Assembly: GCA_002898375.1 (NCBI GenBank) | Contig: BEIN01000009.1 | Location: forward strand, 33,461 to 97,460 | Length of the DNA: 64,000 nt | Reading direction: 5' to 3' | DNA from: a bacterium HR37 | Lineage (GTDB): Bacteria > Desulfobacterota_D > UBA1144 > Nemesobacterales > CSP1-2 | Part shown: piece by piece, positions 29,712-39,096 of the stretch | How the letters are laid out: each line of letters begins with the position of its first letter | Position numbering within the stretch: the stretch's first letter is position 1 | Notes under the pieces: generated by a model | The model's input: only the letters and a program-made list of their open reading frames with translations | Databases searched by the model: none | Told to the model about the DNA's origin: nothing | Position numbers and translations under genes: made by a program

Positions 29712-30662
29712 TTGGCTACTCTTTTACGCCTTTTAAACCGTTTGTTTACCGTTTACTTTGGATTTCTGATAGTGGGGGTCTCTTTTCTTTCCTATATGTA
29801 TCCGGGGTATCTAAAAAACCTAACCTATCTTATTACCCCTTCTCTTGGGGTGATAATGTTTGGTATGGGAATGACACTTACCAGAGCTGATTTTAAAAGG
29901 GTCTTTTTAAGACCCCATGAGGTTGCTCTTGGTGTTTTTGCTCAGTATGGGATAATGCCTTTTGTTGGGTTTGTTATTGCAAGGTTTCTAAGGCTTGAGT
30001 CTTTGATTGCAGTAGGGGTTGTGGTGGTTGGTTCGTGCCCTGGGGGGACAGCTTCTAATGTGATTACCTACTTTGCAAGGGGAGATGTTGCCCTTTCTGT
30101 TACTATGACCTCTGTCTCTACTCTGCTTTCACCCCTTTTTACCCCTGCGCTGGTGTACCTTCTTGCCGGAAAGTGGGTTGAGGTTCCTGTAATGCGGCTT
30201 TTTTTGTTCACACTGCAAATAGTTCTTTTTCCAGTTGCCCTGGGGGTTTTTGCCAGGGGCTTATTGGGATCAAGGGTAAATAGGGTTCTTGGTGCTTTAC
30301 CCGTTATTTCCTCAATCACAATCATTTTTATTGTTGGGGTTATAATCGGGGCAAGTGCGGATTCTCTGCGTGAGGTTGGTCTTAGAACCATTGCTGCAGT
30401 GGTTATTCATAATACAGTAGGGCTTTTTCTAGGTTTTTTATTGGCTAGATTTCTTGGAATGGGACCCTCTAAAGCAAGGGCAGTGGCCATTGAGATTGGT
30501 ATGCAGAACTCAGGCCTTGGAGTTGCCATTGCAAAATCGCATTTTGGGGTTATAGCAGCACTTCCCTCTGCAATTTTTAGTGCATGGCACAATATCTCCG
30601 GTTCTGTGCTTGCATGGTGGTGGAGAAGATGTGACAATGATTTAGAAACTCCTCGTATTTAG
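29712..30662 (+). CDS. Bile acid:sodium symporter (BASS) family transporter
   Basis: GMGMTLTRADFKRV; GSCPGGTASNVITYFARGDVALSVTMT; EIGMQNSGLGVAIAKSHF; TTG start. Confidence 0.92.
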   Translation: MATLLRLLNRLFTVYFGFLIVGVSFLSYMYPGYLKNLTYLITPSLGVIMFGMGMTLTRADFKRVFLRPHEVALGVFAQYGIMPFVGFVIARFLRLESLIAVGVVVVGSCPGGTASNVITYFARGDVALSVTMTSVSTLLSPLFTPALVYLLAGKWVEVPVMRLFLFTLQIVLFPVALGVFARGLLGSRVNRVLGALPVISSITIIFIVGVIIGASADSLREVGLRTIAAVVIHNTVGLFLGFLLARFLGMGPSKARAVAIEIGMQNSGLGVAIAKSHFGVIAALPSAIFSAWHNISGSVLAWWWRRCDNDLETPRI

Positions 30663-30679
30663 CTGGTATAGGTGAGAAA

Positions 30680-31615
30680 ATGGGTTTTAGAACCTACTTA
30701 AATGCTCAGAGCGTAAAGACGGAGATAAAGGAAAGCAGGTATCCAATAAAGGGGTATCTCTTTTTGGTAAGCACCGCTTTTTTTACTGCTCTTTCTTATG
30801 TGTTTGGAAAGGCTGTTAATAAGGATCTTAATCCAGAAACTGTTACTTTCTTTTGGTTCTTTAGCGCTTTTTTCTTCTCTCTCTTTGTAGTTATTTTGCT
30901 TCCTTCGCAGAGAATGGAGATTAAAAACATAGGAAGATACCTACCTATATTCTTTTGGAGCTCTGTGGTTACTGCAATTGGGGCTGCACTCTGGATTCTG
31001 TCTTTAAGAACAATAGGGCCTCCTCTTACCTCTTTTCTTATGAAATCTCAGACCCTTTTTTCCCTGCTTTTGGGAATACTTTTTCTGGGGGAGAGGCTAA
31101 ATAAGTGGGAGATGTTTGGCATAATAGTTACAATAACGGGAGGAGTAGTGGTTGCGTATCAGAAAGAGGGTTACCTTATACTTGGAACCTTTATGGCTCT
31201 TTTGTCTGCTTTCTGCTACTCCCTTTTGTCTTTTCTCGTAAAAAAGATTGCGCAAAACCTTAATATGCTAACGGTTGCCAACTTAAGAGCTTTAGGCGTT
31301 TCAATTGTGGTTTTTGCATACCTTGTTGCAACAGGTAGATTCCAGGTTCCAGAACTTAGGGATCTGTTATTTATGGCCTTTGGTGGGCTTACAGGAGCTT
31401 ATATTGCAAAGGCAAGCCAATTCCAATCTATTAAGCTTTTAGATGTTTCCCGCTCAACTGCTGTAATGCCTATGGAATCTCTTTTCGTCGTGGTTTTCTC
31501 CTATGTTTTCTTTCACGACCTACCATCGGTAACCAAGCTTCTCGGGGGAGCTGGTATAGTGGTTGGTGTTGTATTTCTGGTGGTATTTCGCGGAACAAAG
31601 GTGGAAACGCTATAG
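30680..31615 (+). CDS. EamA/DMT family transporter
   Basis: 10 TM pattern with two EamA repeats (LFLGERLNKWEMFGIIVTITGGVV). Confidence 0.9.
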   Translation: MGFRTYLNAQSVKTEIKESRYPIKGYLFLVSTAFFTALSYVFGKAVNKDLNPETVTFFWFFSAFFFSLFVVILLPSQRMEIKNIGRYLPIFFWSSVVTAIGAALWILSLRTIGPPLTSFLMKSQTLFSLLLGILFLGERLNKWEMFGIIVTITGGVVVAYQKEGYLILGTFMALLSAFCYSLLSFLVKKIAQNLNMLTVANLRALGVSIVVFAYLVATGRFQVPELRDLLFMAFGGLTGAYIAKASQFQSIKLLDVSRSTAVMPMESLFVVVFSYVFFHDLPSVTKLLGGAGIVVGVVFLVVFRGTKVETL

Positions 31616-32731
31616 GTGATTATTCATTTTGCCAGCTAGATCTGTATTCAATCTTGATCTTGTTCTGTATCTCTCTAGAGCAAGCTCTATCAGCTTTGAG
31701 ATAAGTTCGGTAAAGGTAATACCGCTTACTTCCCAGAGCTTTGGATACATGCTTACAGGTGTAAAACCGGGTATTGTATTGATTTCACTAACAAAGATTT
31801 TATCTGTGTCCCTCTGTATTAAGAAATCCACCCTGCCCATACCCGAACAGTCTATTGCTTTAAAGGCTCTTATAGCGTAGGTTTTAAGCTTCTCTAAAAG
31901 CCCTTGATCCAGATTTGCTGGTATGATAAGTGTGGTCTTATCTTCTATGTACTTGGCTCTATAGTCATAGAACTCCCTGTGTGGAACTATCTCACCTGGT
32001 AGCGATACAATGGGGTTTTCATTCCCTAGGACGCTGATTTCTATCTCCCTTGGGTTCTCTATTGCTTCTTCGACTATCAATCTGTGAGAAAATGAACCTG
32101 CTATTTCCATGGCTTCATCAAGCTGTTTTTCGGTTTTAACCTTTGTTATGCCTATGCTTGAGCCAAGATTGGCAGATTTCACAAAGCAGGGTATTCCTAT
32201 TTCTTGTACTATGGTTTTTTTTATCTCTTCCCTATTTGTTTTCCACTCGTGAAAATAAAGGCCAAAGAATCTAACAACGGGTAGCCCGGTTTCCTTAAAT
32301 ACTGTTTTCATTATAATCTTATCCATCCCCACTGAGGAGCCAAGAACTGAGGCCCCAACAAATGGAATCCCCATAAGCTCAAGTAGCCCCTGAACTGTAC
32401 CATCTTCACCGTATGTTCCATGAAGTATGGGAAATATAACATCCAGTTTGTGTTCTCTCTCTATCCTGTTTCCACGTATTTCGTAGAATACCGGATTTTT
32501 TGGGTTTAATGAGGGAGAGAGAAAAGACTCTTTATCCGCTTCCAGTGTTCCGTTATCCAGCCAGTTTCCAAGCAAGGCTTTTCTCCAGGTTCCAGTTTTT
32601 TCAATAAATATGGGAAATACGTCGTATTTATCGGTATCTATGTTTTTTAAAACTGATCTTGCCGAAAGGAGTGAGATTTCGTGTTCAACTGATCTGCCTC
32701 CAAATACTATTCCTACTTTTACCCTGCCCAA
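31610..32731 (-). CDS. ddl: D-alanine--D-alanine ligase
   Basis: GIVFGGRSVEHEISLLSARSV; HGTYGEDGTVQGLLELMGIPFVGASVLGSSVGMDK; EINTIPGFTPVSMYPKL. Confidence 0.97.
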   Translation of the reverse strand: MGRVKVGIVFGGRSVEHEISLLSARSVLKNIDTDKYDVFPIFIEKTGTWRKALLGNWLDNGTLEADKESFLSPSLNPKNPVFYEIRGNRIEREHKLDVIFPILHGTYGEDGTVQGLLELMGIPFVGASVLGSSVGMDKIIMKTVFKETGLPVVRFFGLYFHEWKTNREEIKKTIVQEIGIPCFVKSANLGSSIGITKVKTEKQLDEAMEIAGSFSHRLIVEEAIENPREIEISVLGNENPIVSLPGEIVPHREFYDYRAKYIEDKTTLIIPANLDQGLLEKLKTYAIRAFKAIDCSGMGRVDFLIQRDTDKIFVSEINTIPGFTPVSMYPKLWEVSGITFTELISKLIELALERYRTRSRLNTDLAGKMNNHL

Positions 32732-32808
32732 TTTACTCTCCAGAAGTGGGATTTAACCAATTTGGGTACACAATTGTCGGGTTATTGTCAAGTTGGTGTG
32801 CTTTTGCA

Positions 32809-32822
32809 AATAAGTGCTTATT
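32809..32822. promoter_or_regulatory. Palindrome AATAAG-TG-CTTATT upstream of the thiolase gene
   Basis: Perfect 14-bp inverted repeat about 56 bp upstream of the thiolase start codon. Confidence 0.3.
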
Positions 32823-32877
32823 AAGGTAGACTCCCTAACATAAATATAAAGAATTAACGGAAGAGAGGAGGATAGCT

Positions 32878-34068
32878 ATGCAGAAGGTAGTAATTTGTGA
32901 ACCGTTAAGAACGGCTATAGGAACTTTTGGTGGGTCTTTAAAGGATTTTCCAGCTCCAACTTTAGGTGCTATAGTTGTTAAAGAGATTCTAAACCGTACA
33001 GGTATAGATCCAAAGTTGGTCGATGACTGTATAATGGGAAACATTCTCTCAGCAGGTCAGGGAATGAATCCCTCAAGACAGGTTGCTTTAAATGCTGGTT
33101 TAAGCATAGAAACCCCTGCCTATACGATAAACAGGGTATGTGGTTCAGGTCTTCAGTCTATAGCGCTGGCAGCTCAGGCTATAAAGGCTGGGGATGCTGA
33201 GTTGATAATTGCAGGTGGGATAGAAAATATGAGTGCTGCTCCTTTCTACCTGCCAAAGGCACGTTATGGTTACAGGATGGCAATGCCAAAGGATGAGATA
33301 GTTGATGGAATGGTGTATGATGGATTATGGGATATCTTCAATAACTATCATATGGGGGTAACCGCTGAGAATCTTGCGGAGATCTATAACATCTCCAGAG
33401 AGGAGCAAGATGAGTTTGCTTATAAGAGCCAGATGAAGGCAAAGGCTGCAATAGAGGCTGGAAAATTTAAGGATGAGATTGTTCCGGTTATGGTACCTCA
33501 GAGGAAAGGTGATCCAATTCCATTTGAAACCGATGAGCATCCACGACCCGATACAACTCTAGAGAGCCTTGCTAAGCTTCGCCCTGTATTTAAAGCGGGT
33601 GGAACTGTAACTGCGGGTAATGCCTCAGGTATTAACGATGGCGCTGCTGCTATGATTGTTACTACTGAGGAAAAAGCAAAGGCACTTGGTTTAAAACCGC
33701 TGGGGGCAGTAGTTACCTATGCTGTTGCAGGAGTTGACCCCTCCATTATGGGTATAGGTCCGGTACCAGCCATTCAGAAGGCCCTTTACAAGGCAAAGCT
33801 ATCGCTTGACGATATTGATCTCGTTGAGTTAAATGAGGCTTTTGCTGTTCAGTCTCTTGCTGTGCTTAGGGATCTACCGATTCCTGAGGAGAAGTTAAAT
33901 GTAAACGGAGGAGCAATAGCACTTGGCCATCCTATAGGGGCTTCTGGAGCTATCCTCACCGTGAAGTTGCTTCATGAAATGAAGAGAAGGGATAATGCCA
34001 GATTGGGTCTTGTCTCCCTTTGTATAGGAGGTGGTATGGGAATAGCTATGATCCTTGAAAAGGTTTAG
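32878..34068 (+). CDS. Acetyl-CoA acetyltransferase (thiolase)
   Basis: [46 protein letters not shown]. Confidence 0.96.
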   Translation: MQKVVICEPLRTAIGTFGGSLKDFPAPTLGAIVVKEILNRTGIDPKLVDDCIMGNILSAGQGMNPSRQVALNAGLSIETPAYTINRVCGSGLQSIALAAQAIKAGDAELIIAGGIENMSAAPFYLPKARYGYRMAMPKDEIVDGMVYDGLWDIFNNYHMGVTAENLAEIYNISREEQDEFAYKSQMKAKAAIEAGKFKDEIVPVMVPQRKGDPIPFETDEHPRPDTTLESLAKLRPVFKAGGTVTAGNASGINDGAAAMIVTTEEKAKALGLKPLGAVVTYAVAGVDPSIMGIGPVPAIQKALYKAKLSLDDIDLVELNEAFAVQSLAVLRDLPIPEEKLNVNGGAIALGHPIGASGAILTVKLLHEMKRRDNARLGLVSLCIGGGMGIAMILEKV

Positions 34069-34090
34069 TTAAAAACTGGTTACTTAATCT

Positions 34091-34117
34091 GGGGCTGGAT
34101 GTGTATCATCTGGCCCC
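34091..34117. terminator. Hairpin GGGGC-TG-GATG-TGTAT-CATC-TG-GCCCC between convergent genes
   Basis: Long near-perfect stem between convergent stop codons; candidate bidirectional terminator without a clear U-tract. Confidence 0.55.
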
Positions 34118-34120
34118 GCA

Positions 34121-34573
34121 TTACACGATAGTGATTTTGTATTCGTCTTTACTTGCAAAAAGTGATTTAAATTTCTCAGGAACATTTACAACCTTCTTCG
34201 TTGCATAATCAAAGAACACTATGCCAGTTTTTACCCTGGCAATCTCCCTTTGGGTTTCTTTGTCTGTGATCCTGTAAACGAGATCGCAACCGTATTTGTT
34301 AAAGTCACAAACTGCTATATCAATCTTAACCGTTTCACCGTAGAATGCCTCTGACCTGTAGACCACTACGAGATCCGAAACTATAAGGGCCGAGCCCTCT
34401 ATATTGAGCTCCGAGTAGCCGTATTCTCTAAGGAAACGTACACGTGCTTCATGAGTCAGGGATACTACGGAATCGTGTCCCAGATGACCACCGTAGTTTA
34501 TATCGCTTATACGTAAGGGAATCTCCGTAGAGAAATCAAACTCTTGTGGCAGTTCAATTTTGATCCTGGCCAT
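34121..34573 (-). CDS. Acyl-CoA thioesterase (hotdog fold)
   Basis: LRISDINYGGHLGHDSVVSLTHEARVRFLREYGY. Confidence 0.88.
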   Translation of the reverse strand: MARIKIELPQEFDFSTEIPLRISDINYGGHLGHDSVVSLTHEARVRFLREYGYSELNIEGSALIVSDLVVVYRSEAFYGETVKIDIAVCDFNKYGCDLVYRITDKETQREIARVKTGIVFFDYATKKVVNVPEKFKSLFASKDEYKITIV

Positions 34574-34700
34574 TTTTGTAAGAACAATTATATATACTAG
34601 TTGTTATTAAACAAGTACCTGATAGTAAGTTTCTGGATTGACTTTTAAACAAGGTTTTTCTAAATTTAGTAATATATAAAGGAAGCTAAAAGAGGAGAAT

Positions 34701-35258
34701 GTGGCTATGAGGATAGAGAGAATGGATCTTGCTTCCATAAAAACGTTTTTCAGTAAGTTAATCAGGATGAGTTTCTTTGATCTTGGAAGAGAATGGGATA
34801 ATCAGGTGGTTTCCTATCTTGCAAATATGCTTACAGATTTTGTAAGAACCGAAAGGCTATACAGGTTTACCGATGCTGAGGGAAGAAGGATACAGACAGT
34901 TGTTGAGATGCTTATTGAAAGTCAAAATGGCCCTTATGAGAACTCTGAGTGGGAAAGGGAGCTTAGAAAGTATATAGGCGATTTTACCTTGTTTATGACA
35001 GGTATTTTCAGAGATTATATAGCAAGAGGGTCATATCTTCGTTACTATATAAATGAAGGGACAAAGTCTTATTTCTTTGTTTCAAGATACGATTTGGAAA
35101 CCGGTAAAGGGGATCCGGTTACCTTTATTAAGCTTTCCCAGGATTTTGAGTTCTACTCAGGTGCCCTTGATTATATGAGAAAGGTATACTTCCAACCTGG
35201 TAAATCGGGTGATCCTTTCTCTAGTTTCGTTGCCAGATTATCTAAAGTACAGCACTAG
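34701..35258 (+). CDS. Conserved hypothetical protein
   Basis: Coherent 185-aa ORF with RBS and a TTGACT-N17-TAAATT promoter-like sequence upstream. Confidence 0.75.
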   Translation: MAMRIERMDLASIKTFFSKLIRMSFFDLGREWDNQVVSYLANMLTDFVRTERLYRFTDAEGRRIQTVVEMLIESQNGPYENSEWERELRKYIGDFTLFMTGIFRDYIARGSYLRYYINEGTKSYFFVSRYDLETGKGDPVTFIKLSQDFEFYSGALDYMRKVYFQPGKSGDPFSSFVARLSKVQH

Positions 35259-35696
35259 TTAGTTATTTACCGGAAGAACCAGAACCCGCATTTCCTCTCT
35301 TTTCTCGAATTTGTTGGCAAATTCTTTGGCTTCTTTCTCAGACTTCCAAAGCCCTATTCTAACCAGATAAAGGTTGTTGTTAAAATCAGTTCCCGTCTGA
35401 ATGTATGCGAAATACCCTTTTGTATTCAGGGTATCAAGAAGACCAAGGGCACTTTCTATATCTTCAAATGCAGCAAGCTGCACCACATATGCTTTCTCTG
35501 CGCTCTTTTTTGTTGTTGGGCTTTTTGTTTCCCTTAAACCAGACTCTAAAAAACCTCTGTCCTTGATAAAGCCGATTATATAAGGGCTTATGTATATTCC
35601 TACCATGATCCCTATTAGAAAGGATAGCAGTAGAGGTTTTATTGAGCTCTTTTTATGTCCCCTTTTCATACTGAGACTCCTTTTATTATTTACCAC
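35259..35696 (-). CDS. SPOR-domain membrane protein
   Basis: Single TM then AYVVQLAAFEDIESALGLLDTLNTKGYFAYIQ...YLVRIGLWKSEKEAKEFA. Confidence 0.85.
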   Translation of the reverse strand: MVNNKRSLSMKRGHKKSSIKPLLLSFLIGIMVGIYISPYIIGFIKDRGFLESGLRETKSPTTKKSAEKAYVVQLAAFEDIESALGLLDTLNTKGYFAYIQTGTDFNNNLYLVRIGLWKSEKEAKEFANKFEKREEMRVLVLPVNN

Positions 35697-36726
35697 TTCT
35701 GAAATAAGGCATTATCTCTTTGGAGAGGCTCTGGAGTGAGCTTCTACGATCAGGGCTAAAGTCCCTGAATATAAAGTGGTTAACCCCTGCTTTTATGTAG
35801 TTCTCAACCTTCTTTATAACATCTTTTGTTGAACCTGCGATAACAAAATCAAGCACAATATCTCTTGTATAGTATTTTGCCCCCATTTCCCTAAATTTCC
35901 TTAACATCTCGGTATCATTTGGCATTATCCTTGTATACTGTAGTCCCCTGTACTCTTCAGCGATCTCTATACTGTATCCAGCTTCCTCCAGGAGTTCAGG
36001 CCATATAAGTGCGTGCTTGATGGGCTCAAGAGTCTTGTAGGCTTCGTCCTGGTTCTTGGCAATAGAGGTAAAAATGTATATGCATTTCTCTACAGAACCC
36101 CTGCTGTTTGCACGTGCTTCTTCCTCAACTGTGCTTGCTTTTTTTGCAAAGAGACTAGGTGGCATTGCAATTGTAACCCATCCATCACCGTATTTGCCGG
36201 CTATCTTAAGGGCTTTGGGGGCGGTGGCAGCTATGTATATGGGGATTCCTTCCCCTCTTATGGGGGTTATCCTGATCTCTGCCTGTGATAACCTGTAGAA
36301 CTCCCCGTTAAAATCCACTGGATTTCCCTTCCACAGTGCTCTCATAATCTCTATTGCCTCTACAGTTCGTTTAAGAGGTTTATCCCAGTTTATACCATAG
36401 GGGTCTAGATTCATTTTTTCCCCATATCCTATGCATATAAATATCCTTCCATTTGATATGTGATCAACTGTGGCAAGTCTCTGAGCAAGGATTGCTGGAT
36501 GAATTCTATGAGCATCTCCTATTGCTCCCATCTCTATCTTTTTGGTTTGTGCAGATGCTGCTGTGATAATGGACCACACCTCAGGAGTTATGGCTTTTGC
36601 TATAAAAACCATGTGATCCGGGAACCAGACCGTATCAAATCCCCTTTTCTCGCAGTTCTTAACATACTTAATAAGATTCCCTACAGATTCACCTGGTACG
36701 GGAGCTGATATTCCGAATTTAACCAT
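35686..36726 (-). CDS. LLM class flavin/F420-dependent oxidoreductase (paralog 1)
   Basis: FDTVWFPDHM; HPAILAQRLATVDHISNGRIFICIGYGE; YIAATAPKALKIAGKYGDGW. Confidence 0.88.
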   Translation of the reverse strand: MVKFGISAPVPGESVGNLIKYVKNCEKRGFDTVWFPDHMVFIAKAITPEVWSIITAASAQTKKIEMGAIGDAHRIHPAILAQRLATVDHISNGRIFICIGYGEKMNLDPYGINWDKPLKRTVEAIEIMRALWKGNPVDFNGEFYRLSQAEIRITPIRGEGIPIYIAATAPKALKIAGKYGDGWVTIAMPPSLFAKKASTVEEEARANSRGSVEKCIYIFTSIAKNQDEAYKTLEPIKHALIWPELLEEAGYSIEIAEEYRGLQYTRIMPNDTEMLRKFREMGAKYYTRDIVLDFVIAGSTKDVIKKVENYIKAGVNHFIFRDFSPDRRSSLQSLSKEIMPYFRSGK

Positions 36727-36870
36727 TTCTTCTCCTCCTGTCTTTTAGGTTTTAAAAATTATATCATTTATATGAACACAGCATCTTGATTTTTTTTCAG
36801 TGTGTGGTTATTATTCTCCCCGATTCAAGAATAAATCCCCAAGGAGAGGGACAGAGGTGGAGGTAGAGAA

Positions 36871-37098
36871 ATGGAGAAGATAGAGAAAGAGCATATGAGT
36901 AAGCATGTAGACATTGAGTCTAAGAGGTTTTTCTTTGACGTTAAGGAAAACCATAAGGGAAAGTACCTGAGAATAACGGAGTTAAGTGGTGGGAGATCCT
37001 GCATAGTGATTCCACTTGGAGGGGTTAAACTCTTTAGGGAGAGATTGGGTGAGATTATAGAAGAAGCCCAAAAGCTAATCGAGGAAGAGGAAATTTAG
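36871..37098 (+). CDS. PUR-alpha-like single-repeat nucleic-acid binding protein
   Basis: KRFFFDVKENHKGKYLRITELSGGRSCIVIPLGGVKLFRERLGEII, a PUR repeat-like pattern. Confidence 0.65.
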   Translation: MEKIEKEHMSKHVDIESKRFFFDVKENHKGKYLRITELSGGRSCIVIPLGGVKLFRERLGEIIEEAQKLIEEEEI

Positions 37099-37151
37099 TG
37101 GGGCCAGGGGATTTGTAAAGGTTCCCATAAATACTTATTATTATTTTTAAA

Positions 37152-37226
37152 GGGCGGTTAACTCAGAGGTAGAGTGCCATCCTCACACGGTGGAAGTCAC
37201 TGGTTCGAATCCAGTACCGCCCACCA
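37152..37226 (+). tRNA. tRNA-Val(CAC), CCA encoded
   Basis: GGGCGGT...ACCGCCC-A-CCA, anticodon loop CTCACAC, GGTTCGAATCC. Confidence 0.95.
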
Positions 37227-37540
37227 GCCCAATGTTTCTTCCCTGCACTTGTTTGCAATGGTAACAGGGGCATCAACGACTTTGGCATAATATGCCGTTC
37301 CCCTCCTTTGCGGTATCTCGGATACTGCTTCTTCAAGGGATAAGGCTTTGCGGTAGTTTTTAACCACGGAAGCAAAGACTTTTGCGACACTTACAGGTAA
37401 ATATTAGCAGTTCCTTCTCCCAGGTATCTGAGTGCCCCTTTGTATCCCTTCTTTAAAGCATGTTTAAAGAAGTCTTTAAGAAGGTTAGGTGTTTTCCCTA
37501 TTACAAGGTAGCTTGTTTTTGGTTTAAAGTCGTTTTGCAT
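37197..37540 (-). pseudogene. Frameshifted small gene abutting tRNA-Val, possibly Alba-like
   Basis: ATG at 37540 encodes MQNDFKPKTSYLVIGKTPNLLKDFFKHALKKGYKGALRYLGEGTANIYL*; the -1 frame continues VSVAKVFASVVKNYRKALSLEEAVSEIPQRRGTAYYAKVVDAPVTIANKCREETLGWW and reaches a stop inside the tRNA antisense. Confidence 0.5.
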
Positions 37541-38903
37541 TCAGCACCCTTATTTCAACCTCTTCTGGAATGAAGTTTAGGAATCCAATGCTTATGTTCT
37601 TAAAAATCTTTTCGCTGTTTGGAGGAAGAACATCGTTAATCTTAATCTTACTTGAGCCCAGGGGTCTTTTATCGGTTCTTGAGTAGAAATCAACGCTGAG
37701 TTCTATGTTTGTATAGGGTATCGTGCTTTTGTTCTCAAGTATTATCTCCTGAAATACCCCCATGGTTCCTGCAATCCCACTCTGTAGCTTAAATCCTTTA
37801 ACCACGATATCTGCTTTTGGGAAGGCTTCTTCATCTGTTTTTTTAAATGTTGTCTCTAATATATTTGATACTCCCTTTTCTTCAGTATCTTGCTTTTGGT
37901 ATTCCGTGATTTCAGGCCCTTTCTCAAGGGCCAGCTCTTTCTCTGAGTGCTCACCTGACCTCTGGGGTAGGGTTTTTCCCTCAGATACCTTCTCTTTTCT
38001 GTTCTGGGTTTTTGTACTTTGTTCCAGCTTCTCTCTATATCTTTCGGCAAGTGATGGCTTCTTACGGCTTTCATCCGGGGTCTCTACCTTTTGAGACAGC
38101 CTGGATTGTGGTTCCCCGCCAGCTCCCTTGTTTTTTCCCTCTGCCATCTTCTCAGCTATCCTGTACCTTAGCTCTTTTGTCGTTATCTCTTTTGCATCGG
38201 CTACAGTAATTATGGCTCTACTTGCATTTGGGTGTCTAAAGCCAACATTTATGTCGTAGAAGGTCCTTGTGCTTCTTGCTGGAAGGACATCATGGATGAC
38301 AACCATTGTCGGTCCAAGTTTTGGTATGCTTCTGCCAAGGTACTCAATTTGAAGCTTAATGTCCTTATAGTGGTTTTCGCTTTTGTTCTCCAGTGTTATC
38401 TCCTTTAAAATGCCTTCGGTAGCATACTGACCACCTGTCCAACTCCATTCTCTTACCACAATTGAGTTTCTTGCGATGCCTGAGGGTGTCTTTTCCGGAG
38501 CGGTTGGTTCTGCATCTACAACTCTTACTGTGGCCTTTTGAAGATCAGAATGCATTATCCCGAAGTTAACTCTGTGGAAGGTTTTCTCGCTTCCTGCTGG
38601 AAGTGTGTCGTGTATTGTGGCTCTTAGGGAGCCAAGGGGGATGTCATTTACGGTATAAAAGTCTGCTTCCAGTTCTATGTTTTTGTAGTCCAGGTTACCC
38701 TTGTTCTGAAGGGTTATCTCCTCAAGTATGCCTTCTCTCCCAATCCCACCGGATTGCCACCTGTATTCCTTAACCAGTATTACTTTTCTTGGAGATTCAA
38801 CCTCTTTTGCTTCTGTATAGATATGGTGGATAAAAAAGGCAGTAAGTAAGATAAGAACGGCAGAAACGCTTAGTTTGTATAACTCTTTAGTTTTATAATT
38901 CAT
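37524..38903 (-). CDS. Membrane-anchored protein with three repeated FxLYD-like beta domains
   Basis: N-terminal TM; three related blocks with ...GILxEITLxNKS...YKxIxLxxxFY...LGS...IHDxLPAxSxxTFxxIxxGF... Confidence 0.8.
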   Translation of the reverse strand: MNYKTKELYKLSVSAVLILLTAFFIHHIYTEAKEVESPRKVILVKEYRWQSGGIGREGILEEITLQNKGNLDYKNIELEADFYTVNDIPLGSLRATIHDTLPAGSEKTFHRVNFGIMHSDLQKATVRVVDAEPTAPEKTPSGIARNSIVVREWSWTGGQYATEGILKEITLENKSENHYKDIKLQIEYLGRSIPKLGPTMVVIHDVLPARSTRTFYDINVGFRHPNASRAIITVADAKEITTKELRYRIAEKMAEGKNKGAGGEPQSRLSQKVETPDESRKKPSLAERYREKLEQSTKTQNRKEKVSEGKTLPQRSGEHSEKELALEKGPEITEYQKQDTEEKGVSNILETTFKKTDEEAFPKADIVVKGFKLQSGIAGTMGVFQEIILENKSTIPYTNIELSVDFYSRTDKRPLGSSKIKINDVLPPNSEKIFKNISIGFLNFIPEEVEIRVLNAKRL

Positions 38904-39096
38904 AGCTCTACCTCTGGATTTTTTACGGAATAAGATTATACAATATTACACCCAAAATAATAATACCCTCGTGTGCTCTTGATTGTTATTGGAGTTAAAA
39001 TAGCTTCTGCGAGCACAAAAATACTTGATTAGTGTTAAGGAAAAATGGTATAAGAATATTGCGTGATCTTGATTAAAAACCAAGGAGGGGCTTTAA

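Noticed and set aside
37163-37390. 75-aa minus ORF (MSQKSLLPWLKTTAKP...GGRYWIRTSDFHRV)
   Set aside because: Wrong frame of the frameshifted gene plus antisense tRNA-Val; low-complexity artefact
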